Source: Nostoc sp. MS1 (GTDB lineage Bacteria; Cyanobacteriota; Cyanobacteriia; Cyanobacteriales; Nostocaceae). Taken from it: a stretch of DNA of 64,000 nt. Location of the stretch: the NCBI RefSeq assembly GCF_019976755.1, contig NZ_AP023441.1:1426001-1490000 (forward strand), read 5' to 3'. The notes below the pieces were generated by a model that was given only the letters and a program-made list of their open reading frames with translations, did not search any database and was not told the origin of the DNA. Numbering within the stretch: the stretch's first letter is position 1; every line of letters starts with the position of its first letter. This document shows positions 10,357-19,167 of the stretch, piece after piece. Both the position numbers and the translations under genes were made by a program.

Positions 10357-11672
10357 TAATTACCATCCCAAATTAGTTCTAGACGCTCCTGCGCTGCTTT
10401 GAGAGCTTTTTCGGGTGACTCACCTAACAATGTCGCTTCAATTGCTCGACCAAGGCTATCAGATAGGCGAGTATATCCAGCAATAATTGGTCGATAACCA
10501 GCACTAGGCATTTGTTCCATGAACACTTTTAATACTGGTTGCTTGCTCATAAATTGCTGATAAGCTTCACTCTCAAGAGATTTTCTATTAACTGGTAAAA
10601 AACCTGTTCCGATACTCCATTCTGTTTGGAATTGTTCACTCAAAACATACTCTAGAAATTTACGTGCAGCTTTTTCTCTAACAGGTGTGGTTTTCATCAA
10701 ATACATAACTCCCGTAGCTGAGACTGAAGCCTGCTTAACCTTAGCGGGCATGGGAAATACATCATAGTCAACATTAGACTTCATAATATAAGTCCAAGGC
10801 CCTGTGATTTGCATCGCCACTCGACCTGAGACAAAAGCATCTTCTTCGTAACCCCTTTCTGGTGCAGAAAGAGTGGCTGAACCATCTTTCATCAAGTTTT
10901 TCCAGAACTGTAAAGCATCAATTGCCGCTTGATCCATTAAGTTTGGTCGATTATCTTTTACAATATCGCCTCCATTACTTAGTAGAAAAGGGAACCAACT
11001 AAAGACAGTCCATTCTTGCTTGCCTAAAGGTAGTAACATTCCATACTGTTCAGGTCTTTTATCACCATTGCGGTCAATAGTTAACTTTTTAGCTACTTCC
11101 CTTAATTCGTCCCAGGTTTTAGGTGTTTGTGTAATTCCCGCAGCTTGAAAAAGTTTTGGCCGGTAAAAAATACCCAAATTAGCAGTGTATAGCGGTATTG
11201 ACCAGATATGATTATTTAAACGTAACTCCTCAAATAAATTAGGAAGTACTTCAGACTTCAAAGGTAATTTTTCTAGCCAATCATCTAACGGTTGAATCGC
11301 GCCTAACTCTGCAAACTGACCTGTATTTTGTGCATCGTAAGCCAAAATATCTGGCGGTACATTTCCGACAACTGCTGTCAGAATTTTTGGTAATTGTGGT
11401 TGACCTATAAAGATAGATTCCACCTGAATATCAGAATGCGTTTGGTTAAATTTATTGACTAATTTATTAAATACGTCTCGGTTGACAGGAGGATTAATTG
11501 ATTGCCATAAGTTTAGATGAATTATTTTGTTATTTCTAGTGACTTCTTCCTGACAACCAGATAAAAATATTAAACATATACTCAGTAAAATTAGTAAAAG
11601 TGAAATCTGCCATGCAGATTTTCTTAAGTTGTAATAATTATGAATGTGAGATTGTAAAAAGGTAAAACTCAT
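10356..11672 (-). CDS. Family 1 extracellular solute-binding lipoprotein (sugar ABC transporter)
   Basis: A 438-aa periplasmic binding protein. A basic N-terminus is followed by a hydrophobic segment ending in a lipobox (LIFLSGC), so it should be anchored as a lipoprotein after processing by LspA. The mature part has the typical family pattern: LNLWQSINPPVNRDVFNKLV, PDILAYDAQN, and GRVAMQITGPWTYIM. These proteins bind sugars or oligosaccharides for import. No permease or ATPase genes lie beside it, so the transporter must be encoded elsewhere; the exact substrate is unknown. Confidence 0.88.
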
Positions 11673-11837
11673 GAGTAGTAATTAACCAACTGCATCAACT
11701 TAAATCGAATTAATGTAAGTTACCAGTTATTCAATTAATAACTGGTAATGAGTAATAAGTTTTCATCTATTACCCATTACTCCTTACCAATCCCAAAGGC
11801 TATAGTGAAATAATTTGCAACTGAAGTTAAGTAATAG

Positions 11838-13286
11838 TTATCTAAGGCTACCCTTTTTAAACCACACCGCAGTGTAATCAATTTGATTTAAGATAAATTG
11901 CTCTCCTCTCAAACTTTCAAAATCATGTAAGGCTTTTCTACAACCATCCCAATAACCATAGTCATCAACTTGAACCCTAGCATTAGGAACAATATTATCA
12001 TAGAGGTTATTGAAGATATCCATTGTTGATTTGTACCAATCTCCATCAGCATGGAGAAAGGCAATATTACCTATTTCTGCTTGATATTTCGGCAATGTCT
12101 CAGCAAATAAACCCTTAATAGGTTTAACAATATCTGTGACATTTAATATTTGAGAAATCAATTGAATATTTTCTGTGATTGGAGCTTTTAAAGTACCAAC
12201 TCCAAACCCTGTATCATTTGCTGGTGTGCCATCATGTATGTCTACTTCTGTTGGTTCTGGCATTCCTTCAAAAGTATCAAAGGCATAAACTAGGCGAGGG
12301 CGGCGGCTGTATCGTTTAACTACTGCACCTAATAGTGCGGCTGATCCTCCTTTACAACTTCCACATTCAACAAAGTTACCAGGAATATCTTCTAAACAAA
12401 CTTTCTTTGCTAAATTGTAGAGTGAAAACAAACGTGCTTCACCTAACAAAGTATAAGGTCTGATAATACTAACTAGTTCTTGAAATTCATTGAAGACATC
12501 AGTTGATAATTCACTTATGGTATAGTTTTGTAAATGTTCTGGTAAATGCCAATCAATTTTAGGGTCTGGCTGATGTTGTACTGGTTCAATATTTCCTCGC
12601 CAAGCAACTCCCATAATCTGCATTGTTTGATAAATCATTGTATTCCAACCCTGCTGTTTTAAATAATCTAAACCTTGGGTAACATCAGGGGAGTTTAAAT
12701 CATGGAATAAAATTAAAGCATCTTTCTCAGCAAATTTTTCGCATATTTTAGCATCGTTTAATGGGCAGGGAGCATCATGAGAACCATCAATGAAGAATAA
12801 TGCCCATTTACGTTGTAATTCTTCTGCTAATTCTTCCACTTTTTGCGGGCTATAACCACTAACTAAATTAACTGTTTCCAAAACCCCCGCATTTTGCAAA
12901 GAATTAGTGACGCTTGCATATATATCTTCTTGCGCCAACAAAGGATCAATCACATCTAAATCTACACCTGCCAAGGCTATATGGCAAGCAGACCAACCAT
13001 ACCAGCAACCAATCTCTAGTGCTTTTTTCCCTCTAAACTTTAAAGCAGTATTATAGAGAATATTTGCTTCATCTCGGCTGAGAAACCCTACATAAGTTTG
13101 TCTTTTGTCTACATACCAGTTATGGGGTATTTCCCGCCTGAGATAAGGCCAATCGGAAACGCTGGTATCCTCTATAATCATGTAAGGGAAGCATTTGTCA
13201 GGCTTAATTATCTCTAATCCAGGGGAGACATAATCTTTATTGGGTAATAGTTCCCTATTAATAAATTCTACCGTTTCTTTATTCAT
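11838..13286 (-). CDS. Two-domain methyltransferase (Methyltransf_24 plus TylF)
   Basis: 482 residues with two SAM-methyltransferase-like halves. The N-terminal half has LEIGCWYGWSACHIAL and LFFIDGSHDAPC (class I, Methyltransf_24 type). The C-terminal half has FVECGSCKGGSAALLG, VYAFDTFEGMPEP, FLHADGDWYKSTMDIFNNLY and VQVDDYGYWDGCRKAL, the TylF/macrocin O-methyltransferase pattern with its metal-binding aspartates. Methylation of a sugar is the likely role. A glycosyltransferase gene lies 37 bp upstream on the same strand, so both may decorate the same glycan or glycolipid; this is inference. Confidence 0.8.
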   Translation of the reverse strand: MNKETVEFINRELLPNKDYVSPGLEIIKPDKCFPYMIIEDTSVSDWPYLRREIPHNWYVDKRQTYVGFLSRDEANILYNTALKFRGKKALEIGCWYGWSACHIALAGVDLDVIDPLLAQEDIYASVTNSLQNAGVLETVNLVSGYSPQKVEELAEELQRKWALFFIDGSHDAPCPLNDAKICEKFAEKDALILFHDLNSPDVTQGLDYLKQQGWNTMIYQTMQIMGVAWRGNIEPVQHQPDPKIDWHLPEHLQNYTISELSTDVFNEFQELVSIIRPYTLLGEARLFSLYNLAKKVCLEDIPGNFVECGSCKGGSAALLGAVVKRYSRRPRLVYAFDTFEGMPEPTEVDIHDGTPANDTGFGVGTLKAPITENIQLISQILNVTDIVKPIKGLFAETLPKYQAEIGNIAFLHADGDWYKSTMDIFNNLYDNIVPNARVQVDDYGYWDGCRKALHDFESLRGEQFILNQIDYTAVWFKKGSLR

Positions 13287-13323
13287 GGTTGATGCCCTGA
13301 GAAAGTTTAAATTTGATAACTAA

Positions 13324-14295
13324 CTAGGAATAATAAAAACTAGTAAATTCGTCAATAACTTGAATATAGTTCTTAAGCAAACAACCATAATCAAAGTTAG
13401 TCTTAGTGTATTCTACAATTTCTTGACGATAGTATTGATTTTTTTCAATCATCTGTAAAATTGTTTCACTAATAATTTGTTGATTCTCTGGAGTGCTATT
13501 ACTTAAAATGTTATCTGGCAGAACTTTGATAAATTCTTTGGTATGTAAGTTGGCACTAGCTGATTCAGAAATCACAACACATAAACCTGCGGCTAAGGCT
13601 TCAAGGACTACTAGAGGTGCGACTTCACCATCACTAATTAAAACTAAACAATTATACTCTGTCAGGTTGGCATAAACCTCTTGTAAGCTCCAGATGCCTA
13701 GATATTTTGTGGTAGTACCTTCATGGAAGTCAGGATCATCTAAGGGGCCTACAAAATCTAGAGGTACTTTTCCATCTATACTTTCTGCTAATAATCGTTG
13801 CTGTTTTCTTGGCTGAATCCAACCTAAACAAATGGCTTTATTATTTCCTGTTGCTTGAACACGAATTTTATTAGTATTCACGCCGTTAGGTTGAACCCGA
13901 AGAAATCCAGAGTATCCTTTTTTGATAAAAAAATCTTTTGTAGGATGAGAAATTGCAATTATACCGGGTGCATCTATATAAGATTTAAATGCTTCTTTAA
14001 AATCTGGTTCCCATTTGTTTTCTTTTAATAAATAACCATGATGGCTGGTAAAACAATATTTCTGTTTGAGTTTTTTATTAAATTCTTCAACAAAGTGATA
14101 TGCGTGTAGATGCACAAAGTCATAATTACTGTTGTTTATATAATCTATACTTTTATCAACATCTTTTTCATTTAAAACATCTACTTCATAACCAAGCTTG
14201 TTTAAACAAAGTTGGTAATCATATATTAAAGTATAGATAGAATTCGATAGGGGTGGTTTAGGTGTATATCCCCAAGCAACAATCGCAATTTTCAT
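13324..14295 (-). CDS. Glycosyltransferase, GT4-like
   Basis: About 323 residues starting MKIAIVAWGY at the ATG of 14295; a start 42 bp upstream is possible but adds sequence not typical of the family. The N-terminal Rossmann half includes DFVHLHAYHF. The C-terminal half includes AICLGWIQPRKQQ, the nucleotide-sugar loop, and PLVVLEALAAGLCVVIS with the ExxxxG/A arrangement of GT-B retaining enzymes. It probably transfers a sugar to a surface glycan. Same strand and close to the double methyltransferase, suggesting a two-gene unit. Confidence 0.8.
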   Translation of the reverse strand: MKIAIVAWGYTPKPPLSNSIYTLIYDYQLCLNKLGYEVDVLNEKDVDKSIDYINNSNYDFVHLHAYHFVEEFNKKLKQKYCFTSHHGYLLKENKWEPDFKEAFKSYIDAPGIIAISHPTKDFFIKKGYSGFLRVQPNGVNTNKIRVQATGNNKAICLGWIQPRKQQRLLAESIDGKVPLDFVGPLDDPDFHEGTTTKYLGIWSLQEVYANLTEYNCLVLISDGEVAPLVVLEALAAGLCVVISESASANLHTKEFIKVLPDNILSNSTPENQQIISETILQMIEKNQYYRQEIVEYTKTNFDYGCLLKNYIQVIDEFTSFYYS

Positions 14296-14808
14296 AGTAG
14301 TAATTCTGAATTGAAAAATTTTCGCCCACAATAACACTAATTTATTTGTATGGCAATTTTTCTACGATTAGTATTAATTAAGTGCCAATATAGCAGCAGA
14401 AATTATTAGAAATGTTTGCAGTAAAAAGTATTAGAAAATCAGCAACTATAATGAACCATGATTTCTAGAAAAATTAAATGTAATTTGCTCTTTTTCTACT
14501 AGAATGAATGAATTACATATAGTACCAATCTTTTATTAATGAAAATCATTATTTGGAAATTTGATGATTTTGTAAAATGAGCAATGTCTACTACCTTTTT
14601 ATTGAGAGGTGTAAGTTATTAGATAACAAATAAAAGAGTTTTTTAGGAACACTTCAGAGTATACCGTAAAAAGCTGGTTATATTGCATTAACCTATTCTT
14701 AAGGAGATTCTCTGAACGTGTAATATATTTTTATCTCTGAATAAGCAATTTTATAACATCAAGCGGTATTACAACTTATGTCAGGAATTATTAACAGCCT
14801 AGAAAAAA
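14296..14808. other. Intergenic region, nothing recognised
   Basis: About 510 bp of AT-rich sequence. No open frame of note, no clear hairpin with T-tract, no tandem repeat. Confidence 0.5.
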
Positions 14809-15711
14809 TTATGATGTTTGCGTAAATGTTGTTAATGTACCCTGGTCTGCATCTAAAGTAACGACTACACCAACAGGTAAGGCTGCATTAGGATTATCAT
14901 GACCAAAGGGTAAATTGGAAACAATGGGAATCCCTAAATCACTCAGGCGATCGCGCAAAACTTCTTCTACAGTAAAACTAGGGATATTGGCTGGTGCTTC
15001 GCATTTGGTAAAGCCACCCAAAGCAATACCTTTAACTTTTGTGAGTAAACCGCTCAACCGCCATTGTGTCAGCATTCTGTCGATGCGGTATGGAGCTTCT
15101 GTTACATCTTCTAGAGCTAAAATTACGCCATCCAAGTTAGGTAAAATTGGCGTACTTAAAAGATGAGTAGCCACCGTCAAATTACCTGCAAGTAAAATAC
15201 CACTAGCTACACCACCACCCCAACCACAACCTTTGAGGGGTGCAAGCTGTCTTCCTTCCACCAAATCGAACAGACGCGCTATTGACCATTCTGGCTCGTC
15301 AGCCAAGGTAGTCAACACAGGGCCGTGAACGCCAGATATACCTGCGTTATAAAGACTCCACAACAAAGCTGTAATATCAGAAAAGCCAATCAACCATTTT
15401 GGCGTATTATTTGACCAATGCCAATTTTCTAAGATGCGGGTGCTACCAAAACCACCTCTAACGCAAAGAATACCGCGACACTCAGGGTCTTGCCAAGCCG
15501 AGGCTAACTGATGGCGGCGAATTTCATCTTTGTTAGCTAAGTATCCCCAACGCTGATCAATATCAGGACTAATTTCTACACGATAATCGCGCGATCGCCA
15601 AATTTCTACACTCTGCTGCAAAGCTGCAAATTCTCGTAAAGCACCGCTAGGCGCAATAACTCGCAGTAAATCTCCTCTTTTGAGCGGTTCAGGTAAGATT
15701 GCCGATTTCAT
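14809..15711 (-). CDS. LD-carboxypeptidase (peptidase family S66)
   Basis: About 300 residues, normal for the family. It cleaves the L,D-bond that removes terminal D-Ala from peptidoglycan tetrapeptides during recycling. Hallmarks are LLRVIAPSGAL, CVRGGFGSTRIL, IGFSDITALLWSL with the nucleophilic serine, GVHGPVLTTL, and the ILALEDVTEAPYRIDR region contributing the catalytic Glu. The ATG at 15711 begins the conserved MKSAILPEPLKRGD; longer in-frame versions have no family support. Confidence 0.88.
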   Translation of the reverse strand: MKSAILPEPLKRGDLLRVIAPSGALREFAALQQSVEIWRSRDYRVEISPDIDQRWGYLANKDEIRRHQLASAWQDPECRGILCVRGGFGSTRILENWHWSNNTPKWLIGFSDITALLWSLYNAGISGVHGPVLTTLADEPEWSIARLFDLVEGRQLAPLKGCGWGGGVASGILLAGNLTVATHLLSTPILPNLDGVILALEDVTEAPYRIDRMLTQWRLSGLLTKVKGIALGGFTKCEAPANIPSFTVEEVLRDRLSDLGIPIVSNLPFGHDNPNAALPVGVVVTLDADQGTLTTFTQTS

Positions 15712-16174
15712 CAATATGTTGTTGCAAAAGTCAAAATTTAGGATAGCCCATAGATAAGGTTTATACCAGCTTTTGATGGGAATAAGGTTGGGGAGATGAG
15801 GGAGCAGAGGAGAAAAAACAACTGACAACTGTTATAGGATATACTGCGAGGAGCTTTTTACCGAGCTTATACGAGCGATCGCCTACAGCATACGAAAAGC
15901 TATAGCAGAGTAGAGAATAAACGAACTTTTATGAGTACAATATCAGCCCCATCTTTCCTTAAACCTTATTTGGATGATTCATTTAATTTAAAACAACATC
16001 TACAAGGATTTCATTTCTAGATGCAGCTTTTAGAAGTTTTTCACCCCTACTTCATTACAGCTCGTTGTTATCGGAAATGGGTTTGAATATAGTCATTAGT
16101 CATTAGTCCATAGTCAAAAATTATTCTCTGCTCCTCTGCTATAATTTGGAATTTTGAATGGGGAGCATAGCAAA
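15712..16174. other. Divergent intergenic region with repeat fragments
   Basis: About 460 bp between an S66 peptidase and a glycosyltransferase. It holds a CATTAGT repeat run near 16094-16120 and HIP1-containing sequence near 15872. A 29-codon open frame at 15931-16020 has no ribosome-binding site and no recognisable product. Confidence 0.45.
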
Positions 16175-17266
16175 ATGATTACAGACCAAAGCAACTTGCT
16201 TAAGTTGCTGATGTTATCTACGCCTGTGGGTGCAATTGGTTCGGGTGTTGGGGGAGGGGTTGAACTTACTCTTAACAATATTGCTCAGGAAATGGTGCGG
16301 CGTGGGCATCATGTGACAATTGTTGCTCCTCAAGGGTCGATAGTCAAAGGTATACCCGTTGTAGAAATTGCTGGTGAAGTGCAAACACCAGCTCAAACTC
16401 AAACCCGTAATGAACCGATTGTTTTGCCGAAAAACTCTGTGTTAGCCAATATGTGGGATTATGCTCGGCAAGTGCAGTCCGATTATGATGTAATTGTCAA
16501 CTATGCCTATGATTGGCTGCCTCTATATTTAACGCCATTTTTTAGCACTGCGATCGCGCATTTAATCAGCATGGGTTCGTTGACTGATGCAATGGACTCG
16601 ATAATTGAGCAAGTTGCTACTAATTTTCCTCAAACTATTGGTGTACATACCCTCTCTCAAGCACAGACATTTACCTTTGCAGATAAATGTCGTTGTCTGG
16701 CTAACGGTATGGACTTATCCATATATCAATTTTGCGCCCAACCAAGTGATTTTTTAGCTTGGGTGGGGAGAATAGCTCCAGAAAAAGCTTTAGAGGATGC
16801 AGTTGCAGCCGCGAAAATTACAGGTATTCATTTAAAAATTTTCGGTTTTAAGCAAAATGAACAATATTGGCAAGACATTTTGCAAAAATACCCTGATGCA
16901 CCCATTATCTATCGGGGTTTCTTACCAACAGAACAACTACAACAAGAATTAGGCCAATGTCGGGCGTTGTTAGTTACGCCACGCTGGGTAGAAGCCTTTG
17001 GGAATGTGGCAATTGAAGCTTTAGCCTGCGGTGTACCCGTGATAGCTTATCGTCGTGGTGGGTTAACGGAAATTGTCAAAGATGGTGAAACAGGCTTTTT
17101 AGTAGAACCAGATAGTGTGGATGGGTTAGTTAATGCGATTAAACGCTTAGACGAAATTGATCGCTATGCTTGTCGCCAACAAGCCCAAACAGAATATTCT
17201 CAACAAGCAATGGGCGATCGCGTAGAGCAGTGGTTGAGGGATATATTGAGAAAGAAGGGGAGATGA
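16175..17266 (+). CDS. Glycosyltransferase, GT4 family
   Basis: About 363 residues. The N-terminal domain has the glycine-rich acceptor loop (GSGVGGGVELTLNNIAQEMV) and RRGHHVTIVAPQGS; the C-terminal domain has FLAWVGRIAPEKALEDAV and VEAFGNVAIEALACGVPVIA, with the EAFGxxxxE motif, then RGGLTEIVKDGETGFLV. A UDP- or GDP-sugar-dependent transferase; acceptor unknown. The ATG at 16175 is preceded by GGGGAG at 8 bp, better than the ATG at 16154. Confidence 0.88.
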   Translation: MITDQSNLLKLLMLSTPVGAIGSGVGGGVELTLNNIAQEMVRRGHHVTIVAPQGSIVKGIPVVEIAGEVQTPAQTQTRNEPIVLPKNSVLANMWDYARQVQSDYDVIVNYAYDWLPLYLTPFFSTAIAHLISMGSLTDAMDSIIEQVATNFPQTIGVHTLSQAQTFTFADKCRCLANGMDLSIYQFCAQPSDFLAWVGRIAPEKALEDAVAAAKITGIHLKIFGFKQNEQYWQDILQKYPDAPIIYRGFLPTEQLQQELGQCRALLVTPRWVEAFGNVAIEALACGVPVIAYRRGGLTEIVKDGETGFLVEPDSVDGLVNAIKRLDEIDRYACRQQAQTEYSQQAMGDRVEQWLRDILRKKGR

Positions 17267-17336
17267 GGAAGCAGAGGAGAAAAACTGTTGACTGTTGACT
17301 ATGGACTATGGACTATGGACTGATGACAACAGTCCC

Positions 17337-18134
17337 TCACTTCACCACAGCAAAAGGACAACGACTAGCTTGTATATTTGCACTAGTAGGTTTTTCTTCG
17401 CGTCGCCAAAGTTTGCTAATGAAATTCCATAACTTGCGCCAAATAGAAGTGGATTTTTTTTGTTGGTTTTCCGGTGTTTTGGCTAATTTACCACCAGATG
17501 TCAGCTTTGCTAGGAAGTTGGTGTTGTCGTAATAGTGTTCCAAAGAAAGGATTTTTAAATCATCGGTGACACGAACAAAGCTAGTACCAATGACTTCTAT
17601 AGTCTCGCCTGTAGGTGCGTAGTCTTTGTATGGGCCTGTAAATTGTCCCCAGTGTCGCCATTTAAAAACAATATTTGGTGGCCCAGAATAAACTTCTAGC
17701 ACTTCCCACAAGAAACCATCGGGAAAGGCTGTATAAAATAGATTAGTTGAAGTGACAAAATTTTCCTCACTGGCTTTGTAATTTTTGGTATTCCCAATCA
17801 TTAATTTATAAGTACCTGAGTTAATCAAGTCAGTGATGGTATAACGAGAACCACCGTTAGTACTCATGCGGAATTGATCGGGAACAACAGATAGCCACTG
17901 ATTAGGATTTGTCTTGAAGTTGGCTTCAATATCAAAGGTGCGGACTAGGTTTTGTACCAGTGTTTCTAATGAATTGGCTGGGTGATTACGGGTACTTTCT
18001 TGAGCAAATTTTTCATTAGAATGGGTATAGTCTGGTTTTTCACCATAACGCCACTCTACATGAGTGCTGTATTTTAACACAGTATCTCTGTCTTGTACCC
18101 AAAGATGAAGTTTGCCGATGTCGATTTGGCTCAT
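17337..18134 (-). CDS. NTF2/SnoaL-like fold protein, conserved hypothetical
   Basis: About 265 residues. The region IVFKWRHWGQFTGPYKDYAPTGE followed by a strand-rich end resembles SnoaL-like polyketide-cyclase/NTF2 domains, which often occur in stand-alone proteins of unknown role. The last 60 residues are basic and Trp-rich (KLWNFISKLWRREE) and end in CPFAVVK, which may be a separate tail. The ATG at 18134 has AGAGGGG 5 bp upstream and is preferred over the ATG at 18200. Function not known. Confidence 0.65.
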   Translation of the reverse strand: MSQIDIGKLHLWVQDRDTVLKYSTHVEWRYGEKPDYTHSNEKFAQESTRNHPANSLETLVQNLVRTFDIEANFKTNPNQWLSVVPDQFRMSTNGGSRYTITDLINSGTYKLMIGNTKNYKASEENFVTSTNLFYTAFPDGFLWEVLEVYSGPPNIVFKWRHWGQFTGPYKDYAPTGETIEVIGTSFVRVTDDLKILSLEHYYDNTNFLAKLTSGGKLAKTPENQQKKSTSIWRKLWNFISKLWRREEKPTSANIQASRCPFAVVK

Positions 18135-18354
18135 AAACCCCTCTGCGAAATTAAGGTAAAAAACAACAATTACGACAATTCCGCAGTTAACTCCCCTCAT
18201 TTTTTGCAGTTAAATATACAGATTATCTAACGTTTACTTTATTTCAACCGTCTGTATTTACTGCTTTCATTATTATGCCAGTTAGCTAAATTAAGGTTGT
18301 TAATTTAGAAGCTATTAGCTGCTTTAGTCTGTTAAAAATTACCAAATTAGTTGA

Positions 18355-18531
18355 TAAGTAGAAGGACTAAATTCAACTTAACTTGATAGCGCCGGGTTTC
18401 GACTGCGCTCAACCCTCTTCTAATAAGGTTAACGAGCATTGAGCGTAGTGGTCACTGAGCTTGTCGTTCGCGGAGCGTCTCGCAGAGAAGTGTCGAAATG
18501 CGTCTTCTAAATAATTGTGTCCACCTACTTA
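18355..18531. mobile_element. MITE copy 1 (177 bp)
   Basis: Starts TAAGTAGAAGGACTAAATT and ends AATTGTGTCCACCTACTTA; the two ends form an imperfect terminal inverted repeat. The inside shares the blocks CGGGTTTCGACTGCGCTCAA, CTCTTCTAATAAGGTTAACG and GAAATGCGTCTTC with two other copies in the window. This copy contains about 45 bp not present in the others (GTTCGCGGAGCGTCTCGCAG core), a second dispersed repeat nested inside it. It has no coding capacity. Confidence 0.8.
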
Positions 18532-18584
18532 ACTGATAAATAAATAAGAACATCAAAGTGAATCTACGTTACAACTCTCAAAAT

Positions 18585-19142
18585 ATGTTACGAAAAAAGA
18601 TATGGATAATGTGGGGAGCTATCGCTCTATTATCCACTGGCTGCGAACAAATCATCGAATCTTTACCACCTCTGCCAGTAGTCGGATTACAATCAAATCA
18701 GCCACCAAGACCACAAATTCCTGCCGAATCTGCCACAACTGCCCAAATTGAAGCAGCCGTGCGTCAAGGTATCAACCAAGTTAGGCAAAAAAACGGGCTG
18801 CAACCCCTCAAAAATAACGTCCAGTTAGCGCAAGTAGCCCGGAATTACAGCCGACAAATGGCGGAAAAGAAATTTTTTAGTCATACTGGCGCAGATGGTA
18901 GCACCCTAGTAGATAGAGTTAGGGCTGGTGGCATTTATTATTGGGTAGTGGGTGAAAATCTCTATACCAGTACAAATATTCCTTATCCTGTACCATCAGC
19001 TATTGAAGGGTGGATGAACAGCCCAGGACACCGAGAAAATATTCTCCGTTCCGTATATGCAGAGACAGGTGTAGGCGTGTGGCGAGTAGGCAACACCTAC
19101 TATATTACTCAGTTGTTCCTACGGCGATCGCCTCTTGGCTGA
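18585..19142 (+). CDS. CAP (SCP/PR1) domain lipoprotein
   Basis: About 185 residues. The N-terminus is basic then hydrophobic and ends in a lipobox (ALLSTGC). The mature CAP domain has FSHTGADGSTLVDRVRAGG, VVGENLY and GWMNSPGHRENIL, with the His, Glu and second His of the CAP cavity. Cyanobacterial members are extracytoplasmic and of uncertain role. A GTG at 18558 is in frame, but the ATG at 18585 (MLRKK) puts the signal peptide at the start. Convergent with hetF, 25 bp away. Confidence 0.85.
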   Translation: MLRKKIWIMWGAIALLSTGCEQIIESLPPLPVVGLQSNQPPRPQIPAESATTAQIEAAVRQGINQVRQKNGLQPLKNNVQLAQVARNYSRQMAEKKFFSHTGADGSTLVDRVRAGGIYYWVVGENLYTSTNIPYPVPSAIEGWMNSPGHRENILRSVYAETGVGVWRVGNTYYITQLFLRRSPLG

Positions 19143-19167
19143 CCTTAGATGGAGAATTGGCAAAGTT

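Noticed and set aside
15931..16020. 29-codon open frame (MSTISAPSFLKPYLDD...)
   Set aside because: No ribosome-binding site, no recognisable domain, and it lies in repeat-rich intergenic sequence.
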